A DNA stretch of 11,773 bases. It comes from Psychromonas sp. GTDB lineage: Bacteria; Pseudomonadota; Gammaproteobacteria; Enterobacterales; Psychromonadaceae. The notes under the pieces are model-generated. The model saw nothing but the letters and a program-made list of their open reading frames with translations. It was not told the origin of the DNA and searched no databases. Location of the stretch: NCBI GenBank assembly GCA_023145575.1, contig JAGLDN010000218.1:1-11773 (forward strand), in the 5' to 3' direction. Shown piece by piece: positions 1 to 6,725 of this stretch; within the stretch, counting starts at the first letter, position 1, and every line of letters begins with the position of its first letter. Made by a program: the position numbers and the translations under genes.

Positions 1-96
1 GATTAACGCAGTTAATCATTGAGAGGGCAGCTTTATGTCTAGCACCTTGGTACTATTTCCCTTGCTGATTTTGCACTATTACGTCACATGGGTATA
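1..96. repeat. Dispersed repeat copy A, cut by the window edge
   Basis: Copy of the intergenic repeat family seen throughout this window. It opens with the hairpin GATTAAC-gca-GTTAATC (1-17), runs through a body containing CTAGCACCTTGGTACTATTT, and ends in the conserved terminus ACGTCACATGGGTATA (81-96). Positions 33-96 are nearly the exact reverse complement of the left arm of the element at 8121-8434. The rest of this copy lies outside the window. There is no coding potential. The match to other copies is seen directly; the mobile origin is inferred. Confidence 0.7.
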
Positions 97-577
97 GTAG
101 TAAATTATAGAGATTATTTAGTGCATTAATTGCATGATCTTTAGAGAATATAAATAATTTATTATCAAGTAAAAAATCAGATATCTTGGAAACGATCGAT
201 CAAAGCGTAGTTATGCTTTACAGAAGTACTACAGATGGATCACTTCACACTGTGGCAAGAAGCATTAGAATGACGAATATCAGCTCTTTAATTAAACATT
301 AAGGGTTATTTTTTCATCCAAAACGAACTCCGAAACTTGAGTTATACAATGAAATAGATTGGTGAGAGCTGTCAATTGAACTGGTATACAAGCTTGAAAG
401 TCTTATGCTCAATCATTGAAAGTAAATAAACATTCTCTCATGTGCGGCATTGACCTGGCAATTGAGTGATCAGATGATATAATATTTTGCGTCAAATGGG
501 GATGTACCCATTATCAATTAAGCACCTTGAATGATGATCTGTATTTGTTTATTAAGTTTAATCGGTATGCGCTGTCA
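97..577. other. 481-nt stretch with no intact gene; possible coding relic
   Basis: No credible complete gene lies here. In the plus frame starting at 138 the sequence reads open for 55 codons to TAA at about 303-305, and the same frame continues with protein-like composition through further stops near 360, 415 and 478. I do not recognise the product; the part around 240-305 vaguely resembles a helix-turn-helix (TVARSIRMTN), but this is weak. A TACCCAT motif at 505-511 resembles the end of the dispersed repeat family. I found no clear terminator for bamE, whose 3' end faces this region. Confidence 0.3.
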
Positions 578-1021
578 TTAATTACCTTGTATAATAATTG
601 GTGTTGTAGAATCAACTTTATTTCTTTTTCCTGAGTCGCTGCTGCTATTCTCTGAAGCAACATTTGGTGCTGATTTCACTTTATGTGGGGTCACCATCTT
701 ACCATCGTTATCAATACTGATTAGTTTTTTATCCTTAAAAACTAATATTATTTTGTGCTCGCGAATCGCTTTTCCACCAGGTTTGATATAATGAATGTAA
801 TACCATTTTGAAGAATCAAATTCATCAATTAGCATTGGCGAGCCAAGTAAAAATATAACTTGCTCTTGCGTCATGCCAAGAGTGAGTTTTTTGATTTTTT
901 CTTTTTCAACATAATTACCTTGGGTGACATCAATTTGATAAACAAATTTATTATAAAGAAAACTGCATCCAGAAAGGGAAGCAACAAGAAAAAGAGCGAT
1001 GATAATTTTTTTGATCAGCAT
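578..1021 (-). CDS. bamE: BamE (SmpA/OmlA) outer-membrane assembly lipoprotein
   Basis: Small lipoprotein subunit of the BAM complex, which folds beta-barrel proteins into the outer membrane; it supports the BamA-BamD interaction at the periplasmic face. The 147-residue protein has a lipoprotein signal peptide (MLIKK, hydrophobic core) and a lipobox LSGC with the lipidated cysteine at 19. The SmpA/OmlA domain follows: QGNY at 34-37, LTLGMTQEQV at 46-55, LLGSPML at 58-64, WYY at 73-75, and a closing strand near IILVFKDKKL. The last 40 or so residues form a polar, probably disordered tail. The ATG at 1021 is preferred because it places the signal peptide at the N-terminus, although its Shine-Dalgarno is weak. 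It stands alone, with no operon partner in the window. Identification rests on the lipobox plus BamE motifs and is strong. Confidence 0.93.
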   Translation of the reverse strand: MLIKKIIIALFLVASLSGCSFLYNKFVYQIDVTQGNYVEKEKIKKLTLGMTQEQVIFLLGSPMLIDEFDSSKWYYIHYIKPGGKAIREHKIILVFKDKKLISIDNDGKMVTPHKVKSAPNVASENSSSDSGKRNKVDSTTPIIIQGN

Positions 1022-1164
1022 GATGATGATAAATACTCAAAATAATAAGTGGACTAATAATACTGCATTTTATAAAACTGTCATCAATATTTTTATAGGA
1101 ATTGCTTTATTTTTTGATGTATTCGATAATCTTTGCAAATAAGGGCATCATATTGGAACAAAAT

Positions 1165-1252
1165 ACATTGGATCGCGTTCGTTTCCTTTATAAATGATTC
1201 AAATTTCCGTAAACTTCGCTATATGTGATCATGTTAATTTATGATCCAATGT
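1165..1252. repeat. Inverted repeat with 10-bp perfect arms
   Basis: ACATTGGATC at 1165-1174 is exactly inverted as GATCCAATGT at 1243-1252, around 68 nt of AT-rich sequence. No T-run follows, so it does not look like an intrinsic terminator. It lies between bamE and the repeat upstream of hemA and may be the remnant of a small palindromic element. The pairing is seen directly; its function is unknown. Confidence 0.45.
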
Positions 1253-1288
1253 TCGTCTTTCGAGATTAGTCACAATCCATATCGTTTT

Positions 1289-1449
1289 AAAATTTCGTTT
1301 TAGAACGACGAGTTAAGCATTAAAGTCTGTATTTTAATTCTCCCTGCAGGTGATTAACGTAGTTAATCAACGACAGGTCCATTTTATGCCTAATATTTCG
1401 GCAATTTTTCCCTTGCTGACTTTTTATCTTAAGGTAACATGTGTATATA
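1289..1449. repeat. Dispersed repeat copy B, directly upstream of hemA
   Basis: A diverged copy of the repeat family. It contains AAAATTTCG...TTAGAACGAC...GTTAAG (1289-1317, 25 of 29 matching 5996-6024), ATTTTAATTC, the hairpin TGATTAAC-gta-GTTAATCA (1351-1369, 8-bp arms, 3-nt loop), TTTTATGCCTA, TTTTTCCCTTGCTGA and a degenerate terminus AACATGTGTATATA. It ends about 31 nt before the hemA start codon, so the hemA promoter must lie within or beyond it. A weak TTGCTG (1413-1418) and TAACAT (1435-1440) pair with 16-nt spacing could act as a promoter, but this is speculative. Confidence 0.65.
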
Positions 1450-1480
1450 TTTATTTACAATTGGTTAACTTGATTATTCA

Positions 1481-2734
1481 ATGTCATTATTTGTTTTAGG
1501 AATTAATCATCAAACAGCTTCCATTGTCTTGCGTGAAAAAGTGGCTTTTTGTTTAGATGCTGTTGTGGATGCACATCGATCTTTACTCACACAAAATGGT
1601 GTGAAGGAAGCTGTGATTATTTCTACTTGTAATCGATGTGAAATTTATTGCAATTTAACTTCAAATGATCATGAAGAGGTTCTTCGATGGCTGTCTAAAT
1701 TTCATCAGGTGGATGACATTGAATTATCAAAAAGTTTATATATTTATCAAAATGATCTTGCGATCCAACATTTATTTCGCGTTGCATGTGGGTTAAACTC
1801 ATTAATACTTGGTGAGCCTCAAATTTTAGGCCAGATTAAACAAGCTTTCGCGACAGCTAATCAAGTAAAAAGTATTGGTAAAGTGCTTAATAAATGGTTT
1901 CAATATGCATTTAGCGTTGCTAAGAAAGTGCGCACAGATACTCAAATTGGTGCGAATGCTGTTTCGGTAGCTTTTGCAGCAGTGTGCTTGGCAAAACAAA
2001 TATTTTCTGATCTTTCACGTAGTCGTGTTTTATTAATTGGCGCAGGTGAGACGATTGAACTTGTTGGTAAATACTTGGTAGAGCATAATGTCCCTAATAT
2101 TACGATTGCAAATCGTACACTCTTGCGGGCGACTAATTTAGTCGAGCGGTTTAATGCAAAAGCTATTTCACTGGAGGAAATACCGAATCATTTAGTCTTT
2201 GCTGATATTATTATTTCGTCCACAGCGAGCCCACTGCCCATTATTGGTAAAGGTATGGTTGAAAGTGCCCTTAAATTGCGTCGCAATCAACCGATGCTAT
2301 TTATTGATATTGCCGTTCCTCGTGATATTGAATGCCAAGTATCTGCACTTAATGATATATACCTTTACACGGTTGATGATTTGTATGGGATAATTGAAGA
2401 TAATAAACAAGCTCGTCAAGCTGCTGCGATTGAAGCTGAACAAATAATAGAAACCTGTGTTGTCGATTTCATAGAATGGATGGAGTCGCTTAATGCGGTT
2501 GAAAGTATTAAAACTTATCGAAACAAGTGTGAAGAAATCAGAAATGAAGAATTACTCCGCGCATTAAATGCGTTAAATCAAGGTGGTTCCCCTGAAAAAA
2601 TACTCAATGCCTTGGCATTTAAATTAACCAATAAATTAATTCATCATCCAAGCAAGGCGCTATCCCAATTAGGTAAACTTGGAGCCGATCATGAATTACA
2701 AAGCTTACGCAATGCGCTGGGGTTGAAAAATTAG
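1481..2734 (+). CDS. hemA: Glutamyl-tRNA reductase HemA
   Basis: Catalyses NADPH-dependent reduction of Glu-tRNA to glutamate-1-semialdehyde, the first committed step of C5-pathway tetrapyrrole (haem) synthesis in the cytoplasm. The 417-residue length is typical. The catalytic domain carries GINHQTA at 7-13 and STCNR at 48-52, with the thioester-forming Cys50 and conserved Arg52. LILGEPQILGQ at 108-118 is the family signature, with His97 just before it. The Rossmann NADPH domain has LLIGAGE at 184-190. The C-terminal helical dimerisation part contains HHPSKAL. The ATG at 1481 gives the standard N-terminus but lacks a strong Shine-Dalgarno. It heads the cluster with prfA 15 nt downstream. Its promoter region is occupied by repeat B. 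The lolB gene that is divergent to hemA in E. coli is absent here. Confidence 0.97.
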   Translation: MSLFVLGINHQTASIVLREKVAFCLDAVVDAHRSLLTQNGVKEAVIISTCNRCEIYCNLTSNDHEEVLRWLSKFHQVDDIELSKSLYIYQNDLAIQHLFRVACGLNSLILGEPQILGQIKQAFATANQVKSIGKVLNKWFQYAFSVAKKVRTDTQIGANAVSVAFAAVCLAKQIFSDLSRSRVLLIGAGETIELVGKYLVEHNVPNITIANRTLLRATNLVERFNAKAISLEEIPNHLVFADIIISSTASPLPIIGKGMVESALKLRRNQPMLFIDIAVPRDIECQVSALNDIYLYTVDDLYGIIEDNKQARQAAAIEAEQIIETCVVDFIEWMESLNAVESIKTYRNKCEEIRNEELLRALNALNQGGSPEKILNALAFKLTNKLIHHPSKALSQLGKLGADHELQSLRNALGLKN

Positions 2735-2749
2735 CAAGATAGGAAATAT

Positions 2750-3841
2750 ATGCAAGCAACAGTCTTAACAAAATTAGATACTCTGGTTGAGCGCTATGAA
2801 GAAATACAAGTACTCCTTGGCTCATCTGAGATCCTCAATGATCAAGTGCAATACCGCGCATTGACTAAAGAATATGCTCAGTTAGAAGTGGTCGTTTTAT
2901 GCTTTAAAACTTACCAAGGTGCCATTGACGATCTTGAGGCGGCAGATATGATGCTTGATGATGATGATCAAGAAATACGCAATATGGCGCTCGATGAAAG
3001 TGAAAATGCAAAAATATTGGTTGAAAAGTTCTCTAATGACTTACAACTTTTATTACTCGCAAAAGATTCAAATGATGATCTAAATTGTTATATTGAAATT
3101 CGAGCGGGAGCTGGGGGTGATGAAGCTGCTATTTTTGCTGGTAACTTATTTAGAATGTACAGTAAATTTATAGATACTAAAAAATGGCGTTTAGAAGAAA
3201 TCAGCAGCAATACTAGTGAAAAGGGTGGATATAAACAAATTATTGCTAAAATTGAAGGTAATGGCGCCTATGGTTTAATGAAGTTTGAATCAGGTGGGCA
3301 TCGTGTTCAGCGTGTACCTGAAACTGAATCTCAAGGCCGTGTTCACACATCTGCTTGTACTGTGGTGGTCATGCCTGAAATTCCAGAAGCTGATGCCATC
3401 AGTATTAATACGGCAGATTTAAAAGTTGATACCTTTCGCGCGTCGGGTGCTGGTGGTCAGCATGTCAATAAAACTGATTCGGCAATACGAATTACTCATC
3501 TTCCTACGGGGACGGTTGTGGAATGTCAAGAGCAGCGTTCTCAGCATAAAAATAGAGCACAAGCGATGTCTGTTTTACAGGCACGGTTGCAACAATCCGA
3601 AGATGAAAAAAATCAAGCTGAAGAGCACGATCTCCGTAGAAGGCTTGTTGCAAGTGGTGATCGAAGTGAACGTATTCGTACTTATAATTATCCGCAAGGA
3701 CGTGTAAGCGATCACCGTATCAACTTAACGCTTTATAGTTTAAATGAAATTTTAGATGGCAATTTAAATGCACTACTTGGTCCTATTTTACTCGAAGATC
3801 AAGCTGATAAATTAACTCAGTTATCAGAAAGTGATTTCTAG
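2750..3841 (+). CDS. prfA: Peptide chain release factor 1 (RF1)
   Basis: Recognises UAA and UAG in the ribosomal A site and triggers peptide release. The 363 residues match the usual length of about 360. An N-terminal helical domain (roughly 1-110) is followed by AGAGGDEAAIFA. The stop-codon-reading PxT motif appears as PET at 190-192 (E. coli has PAT), within RVPETESQGR. The catalytic GGQ loop is at 235-237 in SGAGGQHVNKTDSA; Gln237 is the expected methylation target of PrmC, encoded next door. PET rather than SPF distinguishes RF1 from RF2. The start is supported by AGGA at 2741-2744, five nt before ATG. It lies between hemA and prmC as in many gammaproteobacteria and is almost certainly cotranscribed with them. 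Confidence 0.98.
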   Translation: MQATVLTKLDTLVERYEEIQVLLGSSEILNDQVQYRALTKEYAQLEVVVLCFKTYQGAIDDLEAADMMLDDDDQEIRNMALDESENAKILVEKFSNDLQLLLLAKDSNDDLNCYIEIRAGAGGDEAAIFAGNLFRMYSKFIDTKKWRLEEISSNTSEKGGYKQIIAKIEGNGAYGLMKFESGGHRVQRVPETESQGRVHTSACTVVVMPEIPEADAISINTADLKVDTFRASGAGGQHVNKTDSAIRITHLPTGTVVECQEQRSQHKNRAQAMSVLQARLQQSEDEKNQAEEHDLRRRLVASGDRSERIRTYNYPQGRVSDHRINLTLYSLNEILDGNLNALLGPILLEDQADKLTQLSESDF

Positions 3842-3843
3842 TC

Positions 3844-4674
3844 GTGCGTATTGATAAGGCATTATCAAAAGCCACAGTTGCATTGCCGTACAGTGATAGT
3901 GCTTTGCTTGATGCAAAAGTATTGCTGGCTTTTGTTTTAAATAAAGAAGCGATTTATCTGCTAACATGGCCTGAGCACGAATTAACACCAGATCAGCAAG
4001 CCTCATTTGATACATTAATTGCACAGCGAAGTAAGGGTATGCCAGTTGCATATTTAACAGGAGAGAGAGAGTTTTGGAGTTTGCTTTTTAAAGTCAATCG
4101 GTCAACGTTGATCCCTCGAGCAGACACTGAAATTTTAGTTGAACAAGCCTTGCAATATAGTAAAAGTACTGCGAATATTTTAGATCTCGGTACAGGTACT
4201 GGCGCAGTTATTTTATCGATTGCTGATGAGTTATCCGATGCTCGGTGTATTGGAATTGATGTTAATGTGGATGCTGTGTCACTTGCATTAGAAAATGCTT
4301 CAAATTTAAATATCAGTAATGTTTGTTTTTATCAAAGTAACTGGTTTGACAACATCACAGGGAAATTTGATACAATTGTGAGTAATCCGCCTTATATTGA
4401 TAAAAAAGATCCCCATTTAGATTGTAGAGATATGCGATTTGAGCCATTATCTGCGCTTGTTGCGAATGATAAGGGATTATCTGATATTAAGATTATTATC
4501 GAGAAGGGTAAAAATCATCTGAAGGGAGCGGGTTGTTTATTGATTGAACATGGCTTTGAACAAGGCTATGCTGTTCAACAACTTTTTAAACAAAATGGCT
4601 ATCACGCCGTTAAAACGATCCAAGATTATGGAAAAAACGACAGAGTTACCCTTGGAGTATTAAAAAATGATTAA
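3844..4674 (+). CDS. prmC: Release factor glutamine N5-methyltransferase PrmC (HemK)
   Basis: SAM-dependent enzyme that methylates the GGQ glutamine of RF1 and RF2, raising termination efficiency. It has 276 residues. An N-terminal helical substrate-binding domain ends in LIPRADTE (89-96). SAM motif I is DLGTGTG at 114-120, and the catalytic NPPY is at 181-184 (SNPPYI). The acidic motif II lies near GIDVN. The start is GTG, two nt after the prfA stop; upstream in frame there are only two sense codons before a TGA, so a much longer form is impossible. It lies directly downstream of its substrate gene prfA, and the sirB2 start overlaps its stop by 8 nt, consistent with translational coupling. 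Confidence 0.96.
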   Translation: MRIDKALSKATVALPYSDSALLDAKVLLAFVLNKEAIYLLTWPEHELTPDQQASFDTLIAQRSKGMPVAYLTGEREFWSLLFKVNRSTLIPRADTEILVEQALQYSKSTANILDLGTGTGAVILSIADELSDARCIGIDVNVDAVSLALENASNLNISNVCFYQSNWFDNITGKFDTIVSNPPYIDKKDPHLDCRDMRFEPLSALVANDKGLSDIKIIIEKGKNHLKGAGCLLIEHGFEQGYAVQQLFKQNGYHAVKTIQDYGKNDRVTLGVLKND

Positions 4675-5059
4675 TATAGTGAAGCACACACATGAGTTGG
4701 TTGTTGGTATTTCGGTTTTTTTATTTGTGCTGAGTTTTATACGTCTACAAATGGGCAAACACAAAGGCATAACTCCTTTATTGCATAAACTATTAACGAT
4801 AGCAAATATTGTCTTGGTACTTTTAGGATTGACTTTAATGGTTCTATTACAAATAGATCCCTTTGAGCGTCAAAATTATTGGTTACTTGAAAAAATAGTT
4901 GCTGTCGGTTTTTATATTGGTATGCTTAAAGTAGCACTTAAAATAAGTACTTCCCAAAAATTACAATATTTAACATTTTTTGGAGCATTTGGCTGGCTTG
5001 CCTATATCGGTAAATTAGCGGTGACTCATCAGGCTATTTTATTGGTTGGTTTAAAATGA
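4667..5059 (+). CDS. sirB2: SirB2 family inner-membrane protein
   Basis: A 130-residue polytopic membrane protein of the SirB (YchQ) family, molecular function unestablished. The family was named from an invasion-gene-regulation phenotype in Salmonella, but its conserved place beside prfA-prmC suggests a housekeeping role. Four hydrophobic segments are visible at about 8-26, 42-62, 73-92 and 99-118. An HKLLT motif precedes the second and WLLEKI opens the third, both typical of the family. The ATG overlaps the end of prmC by 8 nt, and its own stop overlaps the sirB1 start as ATGA. Identification rests on topology, length and gene order. Confidence 0.9.
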   Translation: MINIVKHTHELVVGISVFLFVLSFIRLQMGKHKGITPLLHKLLTIANIVLVLLGLTLMVLLQIDPFERQNYWLLEKIVAVGFYIGMLKVALKISTSQKLQYLTFFGAFGWLAYIGKLAVTHQAILLVGLK

Positions 5060-5916
5060 AACTTGAAAATATTAACACAGATGTACAGGAATGTAGTCAA
5101 CAGAGTTTGACTAGAATACCAGAAGGTTATAATTTTGAAACTCATACTCTTTTTGCGGCGGTGACATTGCTTGAAGCAGAGTTAACTCAAAAAAGTGTAC
5201 ATGAGACGACTTTGAAGTTACTTTCACAGCAAGTTGTATTAAAATCTGCACTTAGCGAATTTAAAAAAGTAGATTTACGTAAATTAACGGCTTTGTTATA
5301 TCATATTTATCATTTGCTAGGTTACCAAGGGGATTGGAAAACCTTATATAGAATAGAAAATTGTTTTATTTCAAATGTGCTTGTTCGCCGTAAAGGTGGT
5401 GCAATTCCGCTCGGTATTTTATTGATTAAAGCCTTAGAGGCTAATGGATTTAAAGCGTGTGGTGTTATTTTTGCTAATATGTTCATTGTGAAAATAAATT
5501 TTGAACATGAAGTTATCTATGTTGATGCTTTTACAGGAGATATCCAAAATTGGGGACAACTCGAAGTCAAACTGCGTGGCCATTTAGGTAATTATGCTAA
5601 ATTAACTCCTGATATGCTAAGAGTTGCTTTGCATGCAACAGTGATAAAAGACTTAATAAGTTCGATAAAAGTTACATATTTGCGAACTAAGAAATTTGAA
5701 CTTGCACTCGTTTGCTGTGATATTTTGTTAAGAATTGATCCTGATGATGCGTATGAACGTCGAGAGCGTGGTTGTTTATTTCAGGAGTTAAATTGTGTGG
5801 ACTTAGCCGTTAAAGATTTTAATCTTTTCATCGCTAAATACCCACATGATCCAACAGTGAGTATATTACAAAAACAAATTCAAAAGATGCGCTATAATCA
5901 GCCCATTATTCATTAA
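5056..5916 (+). CDS. sirB1: SirB1 family protein (transglutaminase-like fold plus TPR)
   Basis: A 286-residue protein of the SirB1 (YchA) family, without established biochemical activity. The N-terminal transglutaminase-like domain (Transglut_core2) includes NVLVRRKGGAIPLGILL at 107-123, the family's RRKG-hydrophobic signature, and IYVDAFTGD at 154-162. The C-terminus has two TPR-like helical pairs (about 202-231 and 236-266). Its YERRERG segment and the final IIH resemble the end of E. coli YchA as I recall it (YEIRDRG, VLH). The start overlaps the sirB2 stop by four nt (ATGA). In E. coli kdsA follows directly; here an 809-nt repeat-rich gap intervenes, so sirB1 probably ends the transcription unit. 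No clear intrinsic terminator follows. Confidence 0.92.
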   Translation: MKLENINTDVQECSQQSLTRIPEGYNFETHTLFAAVTLLEAELTQKSVHETTLKLLSQQVVLKSALSEFKKVDLRKLTALLYHIYHLLGYQGDWKTLYRIENCFISNVLVRRKGGAIPLGILLIKALEANGFKACGVIFANMFIVKINFEHEVIYVDAFTGDIQNWGQLEVKLRGHLGNYAKLTPDMLRVALHATVIKDLISSIKVTYLRTKKFELALVCCDILLRIDPDDAYERRERGCLFQELNCVDLAVKDFNLFIAKYPHDPTVSILQKQIQKMRYNQPIIH

Positions 5917-5995
5917 GCGCATATTGTAACCTAGGGATTATTTACGAGCTAAATTTTCGCAGAGCTTGGCTACTTGCACCGATAAACAAAGTTAT

Positions 5996-6240
5996 AAAAT
6001 TTCGACTTAGAACGACTCGTTAAGAGTTGATTTCCTTATTTTAATTCCTAAATAGTTATTTTAGATAGATATTTTATAACAACACAGGTTGGTACTAGTT
6101 ACCTTTCCCTGTGGGGTACAAGCTCGAAACCCAAGACTGCTTTACAATAATAGAAAAGTAATAACAATTACCTAATATTGTGCCATGTTGTGATTATTGA
6201 GCTTGAGCCTGACAAAGCATTTTTTCGCCACATGGGTATA
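5996..6240 (+). repeat. Dispersed repeat copy C (right-arm type)
   Basis: From TTTTAATTCC (6039) to CATGGGTATA (6240) this copy aligns end to end with 8208-8432, in the same orientation, at roughly 85-90 percent identity by eye. Shared blocks include GATATTTTATAACAAC, CCCTGTGGGG, CAAGACTGC, TTACAATAAT, AATATTGTG and GAGCTTGAGCCTGACAAAGC. The preceding 5996-6024 segment matches repeat B. A small inverted motif AACGA-c-TCGTT sits at 6011-6021. I see no left terminal inverted repeat, so this is probably a truncated or half element. No coding capacity. Confidence 0.7.
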
Positions 6241-6286
6241 AACTTTAATGGCTAGCCATTATCGAATACTGCAACGCGATCCTCTC

Positions 6287-6309
6287 ATTAATTAACTTCG
6301 TTAATTAAT
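6287..6309. repeat. Perfect AT-rich palindrome
   Basis: ATTAATTAAC (6287-6296) and GTTAATTAAT (6300-6309) form 10-bp perfect arms around the loop TTC. The core ATTAAC-nnn-GTTAAT is the hairpin design seen in repeat copies A and B, so this may be a further relic of the family. No T-run follows, which argues against an intrinsic terminator. Confidence 0.5.
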
Positions 6310-6373
6310 TGCTGGAGTTCAATGAAAAAGACTCATTTAAACTTTATTAGTTTTCTAGCTTATGATCCGCATG

Positions 6374-6471
6374 GCAAGCTATGAGGCGAACATCTTCGTT
6401 GTTAGAAAGTATCAATTTAACAAGTTAGATTTTCAACTTGTCGCCTAGGATCCGTTTGCCTCACAGCTTGC
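6374..6471. repeat. Long imperfect inverted repeat with a nested hairpin
   Basis: The arm GCAAGCTATGAGGCGAAC (6374-6391) pairs with the reverse complement of 6454-6471 at 16 of 18 positions. Inside, ACAAGTT (6420-6426) and AACTTGT (6435-6441) form a perfect 7-bp stem with an 8-nt loop. The whole could fold into a cruciform or RNA stem about 98 nt long. Just past the right arm, CTTGCTGATTTTTGCA (6468-6483) resembles CTTGCTGATTTTGCA in copy A (61-75), linking this structure to the family. Confidence 0.5.
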
Positions 6472-6725
6472 TGATTTTTGCATCTTGAATGTTAACTGGT
6501 ATATGCATTGTTATTGATTTCGCAAAGAAATAACCATTTTCTTCAATCAAGGCATTGTCTCTAAGGTTTTAAATTCTCGGTGAAATCTGCATCTTCAGGT
6601 GTGATGGGTATATACGTTGAGCTGTATTGTGATTTAGACCTGTCCAATGAATGCGTTTATTATCTTTAAACGTGTAAGCTTAAAATCGATTGACGGTGAT
6701 TGGTATGATTAAAGGGTGTGAATAA

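Larger units (their letters stand above)
5917..6725. other. 809-nt gene-free gap between sirB1 and kdsA
   Basis: No credible gene was found in any frame. The gap is a patchwork of repeats, listed separately: copy C (5996-6240), a perfect AT palindrome (6287-6309), a long imperfect inverted repeat (6374-6471) and a lone repeat terminus, GTGATGGGTATATA (6601-6614). In related bacteria sirB1 and kdsA are close, so this looks like an insertion hot spot that split the cluster. The kdsA promoter should lie in its last part, but I could not pick a convincing -35/-10 pair. Confidence 0.6.

Noticed and set aside
860..1045. Plus-strand ORF antisense to bamE.
   Set aside because: It lies almost wholly within bamE and is rich in Phe, Lys and Asp/Asn from the opposite strand; it is a shadow frame.
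1020..1142. A 40-codon plus-strand ORF with a hydrophobic segment, starting across the bamE start codon.
   Set aside because: No Shine-Dalgarno, low-complexity AT-rich sequence, antisense overlap with the bamE start, and no recognisable family; chance is the simpler explanation.
6095..6150. CCCTGTGGGG hairpin and flanking conserved sequence considered as part of a tRNA.
   Set aside because: No cloverleaf, no T-arm GTTCRANNC in the right place and no plausible acceptor stem could be assembled.
6287..6309. AT palindrome considered as an intrinsic terminator for sirB1.
   Set aside because: The stem is entirely AT-rich apart from one pair, no T-run follows, and it is 370 nt from the sirB1 stop.
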